From M3007 sp043764095 (GTDB taxonomy: Bacteria > Bacteroidota > Bacteroidia > Chitinophagales > Saprospiraceae): a stretch of 64,000 bases of DNA. Both the position numbers and the translations under genes were made by a program. This document shows, piece after piece, positions 1 through 8,753 of this stretch (positions are counted from its first letter, which is position 1; the number at the start of each line of letters is the position of its first letter). A model generated the notes under the pieces. The model searched no databases. It saw nothing but the letters and a program-made list of their open reading frames with translations, and had not been told where the DNA came from. The stretch is taken from assembly GCA_043764095.1 (NCBI GenBank), contig JAYUKX010000021.1, positions 1 through 64,000 of the forward strand, read 5' to 3'.

Positions 1-64
1 TATTTGTTCGTACATCTTGCAAAGTTATGTTTTTTCCATAAGTTTACCCCCGCTTTTTGAGGGG

Positions 65-100
65 ATACCTTTTTTTGGCGAAAAAAAGTAGGAAGTAAGC
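65..100. repeat. T7-GGCG-A7 hairpin repeat, copy 1
   Basis: A run of seven T, the tetranucleotide GGCG and seven A form a short hairpin, followed by GTAGGAAGTAAGC. Closely related sequences occur at 20541-20575 and 52105-52135, always outside genes. It could act as a bidirectional terminator, but that is inferred only from the shape. Confidence 0.6.
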
Positions 101-196
101 CTAAATAAACTAATTTTCAACTTTTTGACATTTGTACGTAGGTAAGACTTTTTTTCTAGAGAAAATGTGTATTCTTTGTAAAAACAGATATAATGG

Positions 197-239
197 AGCG
201 GCGGCGTGAGTACCCATGATAGGAACTCACACCGCCGCT
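197..239 (-). terminator. Terminator hairpin downstream of parC
   Basis: A long GC-rich inverted repeat (AGCGGCGGCGTGAGT paired with ACTCACACCGCCGCT, one mismatch) begins 26 bases after the parC stop codon in an otherwise AT-rich stretch. On the minus strand it is followed by a short T-rich tail, so it fits an intrinsic terminator for parC. Confidence 0.7.
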
Positions 240-264
240 TATATTATCGTGCCTTAGCACCGAA

Positions 265-2985
265 TTAATCAAACTCAATCGTATCCCCAGGCTTAAACGA
301 ATCCCCTTTTTTCTTCTCCGCAACTGGTTTTGCAGCAGGAGGCGCTGCATCCAAATCGCCAAATAAGCTACCTTGTTGTATTTCCATCGGAACGGCTGCG
401 GCAGGTGTTGTTGCAGCAACGGGTGCGGCTTTAGGCACTTCAATAGGCGCAATTTCTTTTACCGCCGACAATGCCTGATCGCTCAATTTGTTCCCCACGG
501 CCTTCCAGCCTTTTACATCCATAAAATCGCCCAAGGAAAGTTCGCCCGTCATTGGTTTCCCTTTTATTTTTATGGTGTATTTGATACGAGGGTTCTCTGC
601 CACCGAGGCAAAGAGTATTTTTGATTTAGGGTGATCGGTCAAGAACGAATAGCGTTCTTTATTTTTGGTGGTTTCGATACGGAACCGTTTCACCATTGTC
701 CAGCCCTTGTGTCCATCAAAATGCACAGCACTAATCGCCAATTCCGGGTGAAGTCGCCCTACAAATAAAATTTCCTTCATCTCAAAACGCTGGTTTACAT
801 CCGTATCGGTTACTTCATACGAGCCATCGTTGTACAGGATAATGATATTGTCGCCGGTATCAAATTCGCCGAGCAATCTGCCGCGTTCGTTGGTATTTAA
901 ACGGCCTGTTACATCATCAAACCAGAGTTTTCTAGCACCAATAGTACTCTTTCCTGCTTCTTTTTGTTTAATATTACGGATGGGATACTTACTCAAGATA
1001 TTGCCTTGGGCATCGCGGCCTTTGATAGACATTTCGCCAAAATCGTAGTCAAAAACCTTGATTTTAGCCGTAGAACCCGCGCTAAGCGTCACGTTAATAA
1101 TCTCGCTTTCGCCGTTTGCGTTGGCCGTAAGGTATAATATTTTAGAACCTTTGCCCACACCACCTACGGGGTATTCCTTATCGCGGGTAATGGCCGTTAC
1201 GTTAAATCGTTTTACCATCGAACGTCCCGATTTACCATCCACATACGCCATATTATAGGTAGTGCGCTCGTCGTTCTTTTTCCACACATCCACGTGGATA
1301 ATGTCTTTGCCAATAAACGCCTTATCCTCTACACGTACCACTTTCATCACACCATCGCGGCGGAAGACAATAATATCGTCAATATCGGAGCAATCGCACA
1401 CAAATTCGTCCTTTTTCAAGCCAGTTCCTACAAAACCATCCACGCGATTGACATATAACTTGGCATTATTCGCCACTACCTCGGCGGCACGAATTTCGTC
1501 AAAGACCGCAATTTCTGTTTTACGCTCCCGCCCTTTACCATATTTTGCCAGCAAATCTTCAAAATAAGCAATAGCGTATTCCGTCAAATGCGCCAAATGA
1601 TGGAGTGTTTCCAGCAATTCCGCATTTAGTTTGGCCATATCTTCATCGGCCTTAAATGAGTTGTATTTGGAAATACGTTTGATACGGATCTCCGTCAGGC
1701 GCGCAATATCTTCTACGGTGACATCGCGGAGGAGTTTGATCCGTTTGGTTTCCTTATCATAACCTGTTTCGGAAGGTGTAATGACAAATTTTTTCAAACC
1801 CTTGTCAATCGTTTCAATCACCGATTCCCAAGTTTCACATTCCTCAATGTCGCGGTAAATGCGGTTGGTGATAAATATCTTTTCCAAAGAGGCGAAATGC
1901 AGTTTTTCCTGCAATTCTTCGCGGCGCAAATCCAGTTCCATGCGCAAGAGTTCCTTCGTATTTTCCGTAGAAATACGCAACAACTCACTCACATCGGTAA
2001 ACAACGGCTTATTGTCCAGGATCACACAACAATTAGGGGAAATACTCACCTCGCAATTGGTAAAAGCATACAACGCATCAATAGTGACATCGGGGGAAAC
2101 GCCGGCTTGCAACTCAATTTCAATATCTACTTCGGCAGCGGTTTTGTCAATTACTTTTTTGATTTTGATTTGCCCTTTTTCGTTGGCCTTCAAAATGCTT
2201 TCGATCAAATCAGAAACATAAACGCCATAAGGAATCTCGGTAATTTGTAGCGTTTTTTTATCAATTTCTCGGATTTTGGCACGTACCCGAATTTTTCCAC
2301 CCCGTCCGCCAGCGTTGTAGTTGGCCACATCCACCAAGCCACCCGTTGGAAAATCGGGGAAAAGTTCTATCTTTCTACCCTTTAGTGCTGCTATACTACC
2401 TTTAATGATTTCGATAAAATTGTGAGGCATTACTTTGGTACTCAAACCTACCGCAATACCTTCTACACCGTGCGCCAGCAGCAGCGGAAACTTCATTGGG
2501 AAATTAACGGGCTCTCGTTTACGTCCGTCATAAGTCAATTGCCATACCGTAATATCGGAATTAAAGGCAACATCCAGCGCAAATTTGGTCAAACGCGCCT
2601 CAATATAACGCGGTGCGGCGGCAGAGTCGCCCGTGCGGTAATCGCCCCAGTTGCCCTGACAATCAATCAAAAGGTCTTTTTGGCCAATATTGACCATTGC
2701 TTCCCCGATAGCGGCATCGCCGTGTGGGTGGTATTGCATGGTTTGCCCAATCAGATTGGCCACCTTATGGTAACGCCCATCGTGCTGTTCGTACATAGCA
2801 TGCAGGATACGGCGTTGTACAGGTTTGAGGCCATCTTCAAGGGCGGGTACAGCGCGTTCCAAAATAACATAAGATGCGTAATCCAGAAAATAATTCTGGT
2901 ACATACCGGATAGTGTAATAATCTTGTCTTCCCCGCTTTGGGAGAATGTGGGTGGTGGGGTGTTATCTTTCTGTCTCTTTGCCAT
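265..2985 (-). CDS. parC: DNA topoisomerase IV subunit A
   Basis: This 906-residue protein is the breakage-reunion subunit of a type IIA topoisomerase, which decatenates daughter chromosomes together with ParE. The N-terminal half carries the winged-helix core, with the catalytic tyrosine at Tyr127 in the AAPRYIEARL motif and the QTMQYHPHGD segment near residues 81-90. The C-terminal half is the beta-propeller-type DNA-wrapping region. Length and sequence fit Bacteroidota ParC better than GyrA. The last 60 residues are a low-complexity Ala/Pro tail with a QGSLF motif at about 871-875. No parE lies next to it inside the window. A Bacteroidota -7 box lies 33 bases upstream of the ATG and a hairpin follows the stop. 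Assignment as ParC rather than GyrA rests on overall resemblance. Confidence 0.93.
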   Translation of the reverse strand: MAKRQKDNTPPPTFSQSGEDKIITLSGMYQNYFLDYASYVILERAVPALEDGLKPVQRRILHAMYEQHDGRYHKVANLIGQTMQYHPHGDAAIGEAMVNIGQKDLLIDCQGNWGDYRTGDSAAAPRYIEARLTKFALDVAFNSDITVWQLTYDGRKREPVNFPMKFPLLLAHGVEGIAVGLSTKVMPHNFIEIIKGSIAALKGRKIELFPDFPTGGLVDVANYNAGGRGGKIRVRAKIREIDKKTLQITEIPYGVYVSDLIESILKANEKGQIKIKKVIDKTAAEVDIEIELQAGVSPDVTIDALYAFTNCEVSISPNCCVILDNKPLFTDVSELLRISTENTKELLRMELDLRREELQEKLHFASLEKIFITNRIYRDIEECETWESVIETIDKGLKKFVITPSETGYDKETKRIKLLRDVTVEDIARLTEIRIKRISKYNSFKADEDMAKLNAELLETLHHLAHLTEYAIAYFEDLLAKYGKGRERKTEIAVFDEIRAAEVVANNAKLYVNRVDGFVGTGLKKDEFVCDCSDIDDIIVFRRDGVMKVVRVEDKAFIGKDIIHVDVWKKNDERTTYNMAYVDGKSGRSMVKRFNVTAITRDKEYPVGGVGKGSKILYLTANANGESEIINVTLSAGSTAKIKVFDYDFGEMSIKGRDAQGNILSKYPIRNIKQKEAGKSTIGARKLWFDDVTGRLNTNERGRLLGEFDTGDNIIILYNDGSYEVTDTDVNQRFEMKEILFVGRLHPELAISAVHFDGHKGWTMVKRFRIETTKNKERYSFLTDHPKSKILFASVAENPRIKYTIKIKGKPMTGELSLGDFMDVKGWKAVGNKLSDQALSAVKEIAPIEVPKAAPVAATTPAAAVPMEIQQGSLFGDLDAAPPAAKPVAEKKKGDSFKPGDTIEFD

Positions 2986-3017
2986 CGAATATTTAATCTA
3001 TATCATTACTTGGGGGG

Positions 3018-3025
3018 CAAAAGTA
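3018..3025 (-). promoter_or_regulatory. -7 box of the parC promoter
   Basis: The minus strand reads TACTTTTG, a full match to the Bacteroidota sigma-A -7 consensus TAnnTTTG, 33 bases before the parC ATG. I see no convincing -33 TTTG partner upstream. Confidence 0.55.
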
Positions 3026-3282
3026 CGTATTTATTGAAATATTTTTGAAATAATTTGTTTTAAAAAAAATAGTTTTGGATAAAAAAAATTACTGGTGACC
3101 TTCTGGAAGGAGATTTAAATGATTTATTGCCTTGCACTTGCATACGGAGCGTATTACGCACTTGCTCTAAAAAGTTAGAGATCTGAATCGTATTCAATAT
3201 CTATTTGCGGCATGTAAGTAGCCCAGACAGACAAGATATATTGCGCCAATCCAAAATAATTTAAAAAAATAATTGTTAATGC

Positions 3283-3541
3283 CCTTGCATATGTTGAACA
3301 CATCACTATATATTTGCATCGTACTTCAATGGTTTGCCCATTATTTCCAAATTACAATGACCACTTTATACGCTTTTTCCATTTCAGTTACATTTATTAC
3401 GCGTTTTACCTGTTAGAGCGGGTTTGTTTGTTGTGTTTGGGGCAAGGTGGGTGGGGGTGATAAAGCGGGTTTTTCTGCAATAGAGGGGTATTGGGAGGGA
3501 GTGATGGTGAACTGTAGTTCCAAGAAACAAGATAAATCGAC
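3283..3541 (+). repeat. Promoter-bearing direct repeat, copy 1, at the left end of the cassette island
   Basis: About 260 bases match, with scattered mismatches and small indels, the stretch at 7853-8115 in the same orientation. Both copies start with a Bacteroidota promoter: here TTG at about 3285, 21 bases, then TATATTTG at 3309-3316. Both end just before a plus-strand gene (3574 here, 8177 for the other copy). No reading frame is conserved between copies, so it is probably non-coding leader DNA supplying transcription. The remaining DNA between parC and this repeat (3026-3282) shows no gene. Confidence 0.75.
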
Positions 3542-3573
3542 AAACTTAACATCGCAAATAAAATGTATTATAT

Positions 3574-4695
3574 ATGGCCATATTTCTAGAGGGAGACTTG
3601 TCTCCAATTGAAAACTTGTCTCCAATTGAACAATCACAACGCCAATTGGCAGATGTCCCTCAATGGTTGATAAATGGCAAACAACCTATAAAAATTGGCA
3701 GCTACCAATCGTATTTTTTATACAAGTTAAGAACGAGGTATGTTGAGATTGAAGCTGATTTGCGAACCATTGGTATTTTTATTTCAAAAGCAGATTCAAC
3801 AGATCGATTACAAGGCTCAATGGTAGGAATACAGAAAGAAATAGTATACCTTCTAATGATTGCAAAAGAAGGACTGGAAAAAGAGAACCCAGACCTTATT
3901 TCCATTTCAAATGTATTAGATCTAGTTAGTAGGTATAAAATTTGGATGGATAAGTATGAGTTAAATATTTCACAGGCTCAATTATTGTCAATACGGTTGA
4001 GGCAGTCAACAAATCCAGAGGCTATTGGTATTGCTACATTAATTGAAAATGAAATATCGAAACCTTCAGATAATAGACTGAATATAAAGGGACTGCTTGA
4101 CGAAGCATTGGGCTGGCTTAATCGCGAAATAATTAATATAGAAATTAATAACGGTCTGCAAATTCAACGATTGAAACTACTAAGAAAATGGGCATTAATT
4201 CTAGTGTTGACATTTACATTAATTGCTCCAATTACCGCAAATTTTTCTATTGTCAATAATTGGCCGTTTCAAAATCTTGCCAACTTGAATTATTACACAT
4301 TCGGGCTTGTTAATACGATAGGAATAGTGGCGATTGGCGCAGCAGGAGCTTTTTTTAGTGGATTGTTGCAAGTAAGATCAACAAAAATTTCACTGCAAGA
4401 TTATCAAGAAAATATGCTAAAACTACAGTTGAAACCTTTGGTAGGTAGTTTTCTTGCTACTGTTATTTTCATAATACTATCTTGGCAAATTTTACCGGCA
4501 ATAAAAATAGAAAATGTCGGTACATTTATTTTTATATCTTTTTTATGCGGATATTCTGAAAGATATTTCCTTAAAATGCTTGAACTGAAATCAGATTACG
4601 AGCCGGATAATTATGCAGTTCCAAAATCATTGAGTTCATTCCATGATCTGTCAAATATTACTCCACAAGAAAAAACTGAAAAAGATAAAAAATAG
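3574..4695 (+). CDS. Membrane protein of unknown function, first gene of the island
   Basis: The 373-residue product has a soluble, mostly helical N-terminal half (residues 1-200) and four predicted transmembrane segments at about 206-222, 243-265, 288-307 and 315-330, ending in a charged Lys/Glu-rich tail. I do not recognise a family. The first residues contain a tandem duplication, LSPIENLSPIE, made by a directly repeated 17-base unit at 3598-3632. It follows a promoter-bearing repeat and is followed by an attC-like hairpin, so it looks like a single-gene cassette. Composition is AT-rich, unlike the flanking core genes. A role as a membrane component of a conflict system is possible but unsupported. 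Confidence 0.75.
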   Translation: MAIFLEGDLSPIENLSPIEQSQRQLADVPQWLINGKQPIKIGSYQSYFLYKLRTRYVEIEADLRTIGIFISKADSTDRLQGSMVGIQKEIVYLLMIAKEGLEKENPDLISISNVLDLVSRYKIWMDKYELNISQAQLLSIRLRQSTNPEAIGIATLIENEISKPSDNRLNIKGLLDEALGWLNREIINIEINNGLQIQRLKLLRKWALILVLTFTLIAPITANFSIVNNWPFQNLANLNYYTFGLVNTIGIVAIGAAGAFFSGLLQVRSTKISLQDYQENMLKLQLKPLVGSFLATVIFIILSWQILPAIKIENVGTFIFISFLCGYSERYFLKMLELKSDYEPDNYAVPKSLSSFHDLSNITPQEKTEKDKK

Positions 4696-4712
4696 ATTTG
4701 GAAACAGTATTC

Positions 4713-4781
4713 ATGGAACTATGGTTTCTTTGTCAACCGCTAGCTATACGCAGCGGTGTGACAGGGAAGCAATCGTTGGCA
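4713..4781 (+). repeat. attC-like imperfect hairpin, site 1
   Basis: The arm GAACTATGGTTTCTTTGTCA pairs imperfectly with GTGTGACAGGGAAGCAATCG further on, closed by CCGC/GCGG, and the right end reads GTTGGC. It has the same design and related sequence as the sites at 7514, 11531 and 13295. It sits between a stop codon (4695) and the next start (4801), as attC sites do between gene cassettes. The core deviates from GTTRRRY, so activity is uncertain. Confidence 0.65.
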
Positions 4782-4800
4782 ACATTAAAATCACTGTAAT

Positions 4801-6744
4801 ATGAAAAACTTAATAATTGTACTCGTTTTTTTAATTGCACCCTTTTTCCTCCTTGGTCAAGGGCAAAGATTGGGGCTACTCCCTACATCATTAAATCTTA
4901 ACAACGTAAATTCAACTGGGAGTGTCAAAGCCTTTTGCTCAGATGGAAGAACTCGTTCAATCCCTTCATCAACAAATGGAAAATACAATTGGATTCAAAA
5001 TACTAAGGCCGTTGAGGTAGTTATTGATGGAAAGGTATATCCAGATGGTATTGGAAAATTGATTCAGGAAGGAGAAGTTATTATTAAGACTCGTGGTGAT
5101 GAGGAAGTTATTTTTGAATTAAACCCGAATTCCAAAATAAAATCAATAACTATTAACATTAAAGAATCAAACATAATCTCTGACAGGCCGGATGACTATA
5201 TAATAGAACCTCTTTGGCTTAATTGTTTAAGAAAAATTAAAGTAGTAAACAATGATGTTTCGACCTTTGAGCAAATAAAGCCAAAGATTATTTTATTCCA
5301 AAAAAATGCAAAAATTGAAAATCATTCTGGATACCTAGATGAAGAAACCAGAGTGTTATTAGAGATTTATTCAAAATATGCAGATTATCTAATAGAAAAT
5401 GGAATCCTTGACAAAAATTTTAAAGATCCAGAGCAAGTAATTAATGCGTATAATCAATTTTCGTCTGAATGGGAACATTTTTTCAAAAATAAAGATAATA
5501 TTATTTATCGCGATGATAATAATATTGATGTTTTTAAGGGTATGATAAAAAATATGGGTGCAAATAATATTTATGAAATACCACCTTATCCAGAAGGCTA
5601 CTATTTGGTAAATAACAATGGGAAGATTGAAAAGTGGAAATTTACCTACGACATTGAAGGTAAATGGGAAAAACCAATAAGTAAGGATGTTATAAAAGAA
5701 TCTGATATAATTCAAATTGAAAATGAACTTTTCGATAATTTGGCAACGATTAATGAAGATTCGAAAAAAGAAGGAATTTACTATTGCGTGATTGGGAATG
5801 TTAACTTAAATAGCAAAACCATTAGGCTTTCTTTCAACGGCGAAGTATTTGATCAAAAATTTACTGAAAACCCTTTCGATGAAATTGTCAATCATATTAC
5901 TATGAAAATCGAAAAACTCCCAAAGAACTCTACAGTCATAATAGTAAGAGATAGGCTACAATTTTCGTGCGAAAATTACGATAAAATGGATATTAAAAGC
6001 AACTCGGGAGATAAATTTCTGAATATACAGCTTTTAGATGAAGTAAAATTAATAAATTTTACAGAAGCTACCAGAAACATAAAGAAACAAATCAGAAGTG
6101 ACCAGAGAATTTTTATTAGCAAATTTGACAATATAGAATCAGATTTTAGCAAGTTGAAAAATATCCCTATAGTAAAATCTAGTCAGGATATTATTACATA
6201 CATGTCACCAAAATCTTTTGGTATATATGCTGACCAAGCTAGTGCAATGAAATCAAAATTAATTCGGGGAAAAGTAAAAGTTATTGATATCGAGAAGGAT
6301 ATAATAAATGAAAAAGAAATTAAGCAATCGAATGTGCTAATTCTAAGTGGTCACAAAAATGAAAATTTTGAACTATATTTAAAAAAACTTGCCGAAAAAG
6401 GATTGCTCCAGAACAAAGTTGTAGCTATTTTTTCTTGTTATGAGCAGGGCACAACTCATCTAAATTCTTATCTAATTCAGGTTGGAGGGGCTAGGCAGAT
6501 CATCTTTTTCCCTACAAAGATTGATGTGAATGCAACAAAAGCTGTTTTTTCTGAATTAGTTGACATGCTAAATTCTGAGATTCCATCTGGTGGAATTACT
6601 TTAGAAAAAGCTATTAACTTGTCTATTGACAGAGCTATAATAAAATACCCCGACCTTAAAAATGAACTTGAGGAGATAAGAAGCCATATCCCCCAAATTG
6701 CTTTTCATTCTACTTTCAACACTAAAAATAATAAAAATGGATAA
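4801..6744 (+). CDS. Exported CHAT-like (caspase-fold) protein
   Basis: This 647-residue protein starts with a signal peptide (about residues 1-19, ending near LLGQG). The C-terminal third resembles the CHAT peptidase fold: a strand ending in LILSGHK puts a His at 518, and VVAIFSCYEQG puts a Cys at 546, spaced like the CHAT His/Cys dyad. The following GARQIIFFPTKID and helix resemble the CHAT element after the Cys. The middle region (about 60-480) is not recognised. It overlaps the next gene by eight bases (ATGGATAA), so the two are probably translationally coupled. CHAT proteins are often effectors of conflict systems or developmental proteases, usually cytoplasmic, so export is unusual. The family call rests on motif pattern only. 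Confidence 0.6.
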   Translation: MKNLIIVLVFLIAPFFLLGQGQRLGLLPTSLNLNNVNSTGSVKAFCSDGRTRSIPSSTNGKYNWIQNTKAVEVVIDGKVYPDGIGKLIQEGEVIIKTRGDEEVIFELNPNSKIKSITINIKESNIISDRPDDYIIEPLWLNCLRKIKVVNNDVSTFEQIKPKIILFQKNAKIENHSGYLDEETRVLLEIYSKYADYLIENGILDKNFKDPEQVINAYNQFSSEWEHFFKNKDNIIYRDDNNIDVFKGMIKNMGANNIYEIPPYPEGYYLVNNNGKIEKWKFTYDIEGKWEKPISKDVIKESDIIQIENELFDNLATINEDSKKEGIYYCVIGNVNLNSKTIRLSFNGEVFDQKFTENPFDEIVNHITMKIEKLPKNSTVIIVRDRLQFSCENYDKMDIKSNSGDKFLNIQLLDEVKLINFTEATRNIKKQIRSDQRIFISKFDNIESDFSKLKNIPIVKSSQDIITYMSPKSFGIYADQASAMKSKLIRGKVKVIDIEKDIINEKEIKQSNVLILSGHKNENFELYLKKLAEKGLLQNKVVAIFSCYEQGTTHLNSYLIQVGGARQIIFFPTKIDVNATKAVFSELVDMLNSEIPSGGITLEKAINLSIDRAIIKYPDLKNELEEIRSHIPQIAFHSTFNTKNNKNG

Positions 6745-7507
6745 ACACTTTTTTGACTTAACGGATAGAGATACCCTGATTGAGGGAATCGAAGATGCCC
6801 CTAGCAACCGAAAACTTGGAGGGGAAAAAGACAATAATGCATCTGATAAAATTAGGATGTATATTGGAAGCAGACCCTCAATTGTTAATATTAGAGATTT
6901 TATTAGTTCATCCAGCAAAGAAATTCCAAAAGATTTAGAGTTGTTTAAAAGTTATGAGATGTACATACTTTCGCATAGTGTTGGAATCATTAAAGAAGGA
7001 GGCTGGAAAAAGGTAAATCAAATCGGTTACAGAATGGAATTTAATGATCAAAGCAATTCAGTTGTTCTTGATTTGCTTCCCCAGCCAAAATACACTAAAA
7101 ATTTGGGCGGAGAACTAAAGTTTGATGCTTCTTTATCTTTGAATGGGGTTGTTGGTACTCCTATAGAATTAAAAAATTTAATTGATAAAATTGAATGGTT
7201 AAGCGCTAGTGGTAAACTACAAGCATCAACAGATAATTCTTTTGTCGGCAATATTTCCTTTTCTGTGTATACAACGGATATTCAAGCAATTGGGAAAAAT
7301 GGTAATTACTCGGAATGGCAATTTAATGAAACTGAATATCCTCTTCATGGAAGAGATATTGAGATGAACCAAATACTATTAGTGGATCGATTTATTGATT
7401 CAATTGAATTTAAATGTCGAGCCTATGTCAATATATCATCTTGGTTGGGCATCAATACTGTCAGACGAGAAACTGATTGGATTGACGTTAATGTAAAGAT
7501 AAAATAA
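6737..7507 (+). CDS. Unknown protein coupled to the CHAT-like gene
   Basis: The chosen ATG at 6737 overlaps the stop of the CHAT-like gene and gives a 256-residue soluble protein starting MDKHFFDLTDRDTL; a longer open frame from 6698 would begin inside the upstream gene with an implausible hydrophobic lead. No signal peptide or membrane segment is visible. The sequence is a mixed beta-rich protein that I do not recognise. The coupling suggests a partner, substrate or regulator of the CHAT-like protein. An attC-like hairpin begins seven bases after its stop, so the two genes form one cassette. Confidence 0.7.
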   Translation: MDKHFFDLTDRDTLIEGIEDAPSNRKLGGEKDNNASDKIRMYIGSRPSIVNIRDFISSSSKEIPKDLELFKSYEMYILSHSVGIIKEGGWKKVNQIGYRMEFNDQSNSVVLDLLPQPKYTKNLGGELKFDASLSLNGVVGTPIELKNLIDKIEWLSASGKLQASTDNSFVGNISFSVYTTDIQAIGKNGNYSEWQFNETEYPLHGRDIEMNQILLVDRFIDSIEFKCRAYVNISSWLGINTVRRETDWIDVNVKIK

Positions 7508-7513
7508 CTTTGC

Positions 7514-7581
7514 CCAACGATTGCTTCCCTGCCAACTGCTCGCTAAACGCGACGATTTGGCAGGGAAGCAACCATTGGCAA
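7514..7581 (+). repeat. attC-like hairpin, site 2
   Basis: The left core GCCCAAC matches the attC inverse core RYYYAAC. The arm GATTGCTTCCCTGCCAA pairs with TTGGCAGGGAAGCAACC, closing on a CGC/GCG region, and the right end reads ATTGGC, a degenerate GTTRRRY. Orientation is the same as in the other sites. This is one of the two clearest left cores in the island. Confidence 0.7.
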
Positions 7582-7852
7582 AAAACGATTAAAACAACAT
7601 ATCCAACTCACCTATAGCAACCAACCCACCAAACCCATTTTCTGAAAAATTAATATACCAAAGTAAGATTTTTAGATTTGGATGCGTGATAAATTAGGGG
7701 CATGATATTTTATTTATGCAAACAATGGATTTCAACTAAATTGTCGGGGTGACAGAATATATCTTAGGCGTATGGGGCTACATAAGCAGCCAAACTTTGC
7801 AAGAATCATAGCCCAAACCCTAAAAAACTGGAATAAAAAAATTAATTTGTTC
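7582..7852. other. Intergenic DNA without a recognisable gene
   Basis: Between the attC-like hairpin and the promoter-bearing repeat I see no plausible reading frame and no strong hairpin. It may be the remains of a decayed cassette. Confidence 0.5.
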
Positions 7853-8115
7853 TTACACTTGCAAATATAAAACACATTACTATATATTTGTGGCGTACTT
7901 CGATGGCTTGCCCATTATTTCCAAATACAATGACCACTTTATACGCTTTTTCCATTTCATTTACATTCGTTGCGCGTTTTACCTGTTTGAACGGGTTGAA
8001 TTGTTGTGTTTGCGACAAAGTGGGTGGGGGTACAAAGCGGGTTTTTATGCAATAAGGGGTATTGGGAGGGAGTGACGGAGAACCATAGTTAGCGGCAGAA
8101 TAAAATAAATCAAAG
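7853..8115 (+). repeat. Promoter-bearing direct repeat, copy 2
   Basis: This is the second copy of the ~260-base repeat at 3283-3541. It begins with a promoter: TTG at about 7858, 21 bases, then TATATTTG at 7883-7890. A 1-base indel relative to copy 1 breaks any shared plus-strand frame, and the minus-strand open frame across it (rich in PPPTLSQTQ-type sequence) is also not preserved. The shared promoter and position upstream of a cassette gene are the most telling features. Confidence 0.75.
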
Positions 8116-8176
8116 ACAAGCAACAAAGAAAAATAGCAGAATACAAAAAATAAAAACTATTTTAAAATATAATTTA

Positions 8177-8641
8177 ATGAAACTTTCAAAACAATTATCA
8201 GGAATAGCCGGAGAATATTACGTTGCTGCAGAATTATCAAGAAGAGGTTGTCTCGCTGCAATCACTTTAAGAAATTCAGATGGTGTCGATATTTTGGCAA
8301 GTAATGAAAGTGGAGAGAAAACATTTTCAATTCAAGTCAAAACAACACAAAATAAAAGAAAATGGATTCTAGGAGAAAAAGTGGAAAATGACAAAGCAGA
8401 TAATAAGTTTTATGTTTTCGTGAATATTCAAAATGACTTAAATTCATTGCCTGAATACTTTATTGTAAAGGCGAAAGATTTAGCAAATAATATTTACGAA
8501 GGACATAGGTATTGGTTAAAGGAACAAGGAAAGAATGGTAGAATAAGAAAGGACTCAAGCGCAAGGCAATTTGACCCAAGATATTTTTCAGAAGATGAAT
8601 TGCTAAACTGGGAAAGATTGCTTTCTATATTCGAAGAATAA
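8177..8641 (+). CDS. Small PD-(D/E)xK-like nuclease-fold protein
   Basis: The 154-residue protein shows the restriction-endonuclease-like signature: Glu13 in a helix (GEYYVAAEL), Asp38 in GVDIL, then Gln53 and Lys55 in FSIQVKTT. This is the E...D...QxK arrangement of small stand-alone PD-(D/E)xK proteins found in accessory DNA. The C-terminal part is basic (RIRKDSSARQFDPRYF). It lies immediately after the second promoter-bearing repeat and is followed by a stem-loop, so it appears to be a single-gene unit. A DNA-cleaving activity is inferred from the fold motif only; its target and any partner are unknown. Confidence 0.65.
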   Translation: MKLSKQLSGIAGEYYVAAELSRRGCLAAITLRNSDGVDILASNESGEKTFSIQVKTTQNKRKWILGEKVENDKADNKFYVFVNIQNDLNSLPEYFIVKAKDLANNIYEGHRYWLKEQGKNGRIRKDSSARQFDPRYFSEDELLNWERLLSIFEE

Positions 8642-8647
8642 AAAAAA

Positions 8648-8706
8648 GCCAGCCGCTAAGACTGCATAGTGGCCATAGCCAGCAAAAGCTGGCTACGTCG
8701 CCGGCT
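8648..8706. repeat. Stem-loop between the nuclease-like gene and the GTPase operon
   Basis: The core TAGCCAGC-AAAA-GCTGGCTA (8676-8695) is a perfect 8-bp stem, flanked by a weaker outer pairing (AGCCAGCCG with CGCCGGCT). Its position between two gene groups is the same as the attC-like sites, but sequence and cores differ, so it may be a different repeat family or a terminator. Confidence 0.5.
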
Positions 8707-8753
8707 CTAAACGTTCTGTGTAATAAAATCATTAAAAATAAATAAAAATTGCA

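Noticed and set aside
2422..2913. 163-residue plus-strand frame within parC
   Set aside because: Antisense shadow of a strongly conserved gene; no family resemblance and no promoter.
7890..8075. Plus-strand 61-residue frame in repeat copy 2
   Set aside because: A 1-base indel destroys it in copy 1, and it begins with GTG directly on the -7 box.
7842..8126. Minus-strand 94-residue open frame (PPPTLSQTQ-type) in the promoter-bearing repeat
   Set aside because: The frame is broken in the other copy (3283-3541) and a better explanation is non-coding leader DNA with a plus-strand promoter.
8648..8728. Stem-loop after the nuclease-like gene as an eighth attC site
   Set aside because: Its arms and ends do not match the cores of the other sites; only the position fits. 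Kept as a stem-loop.
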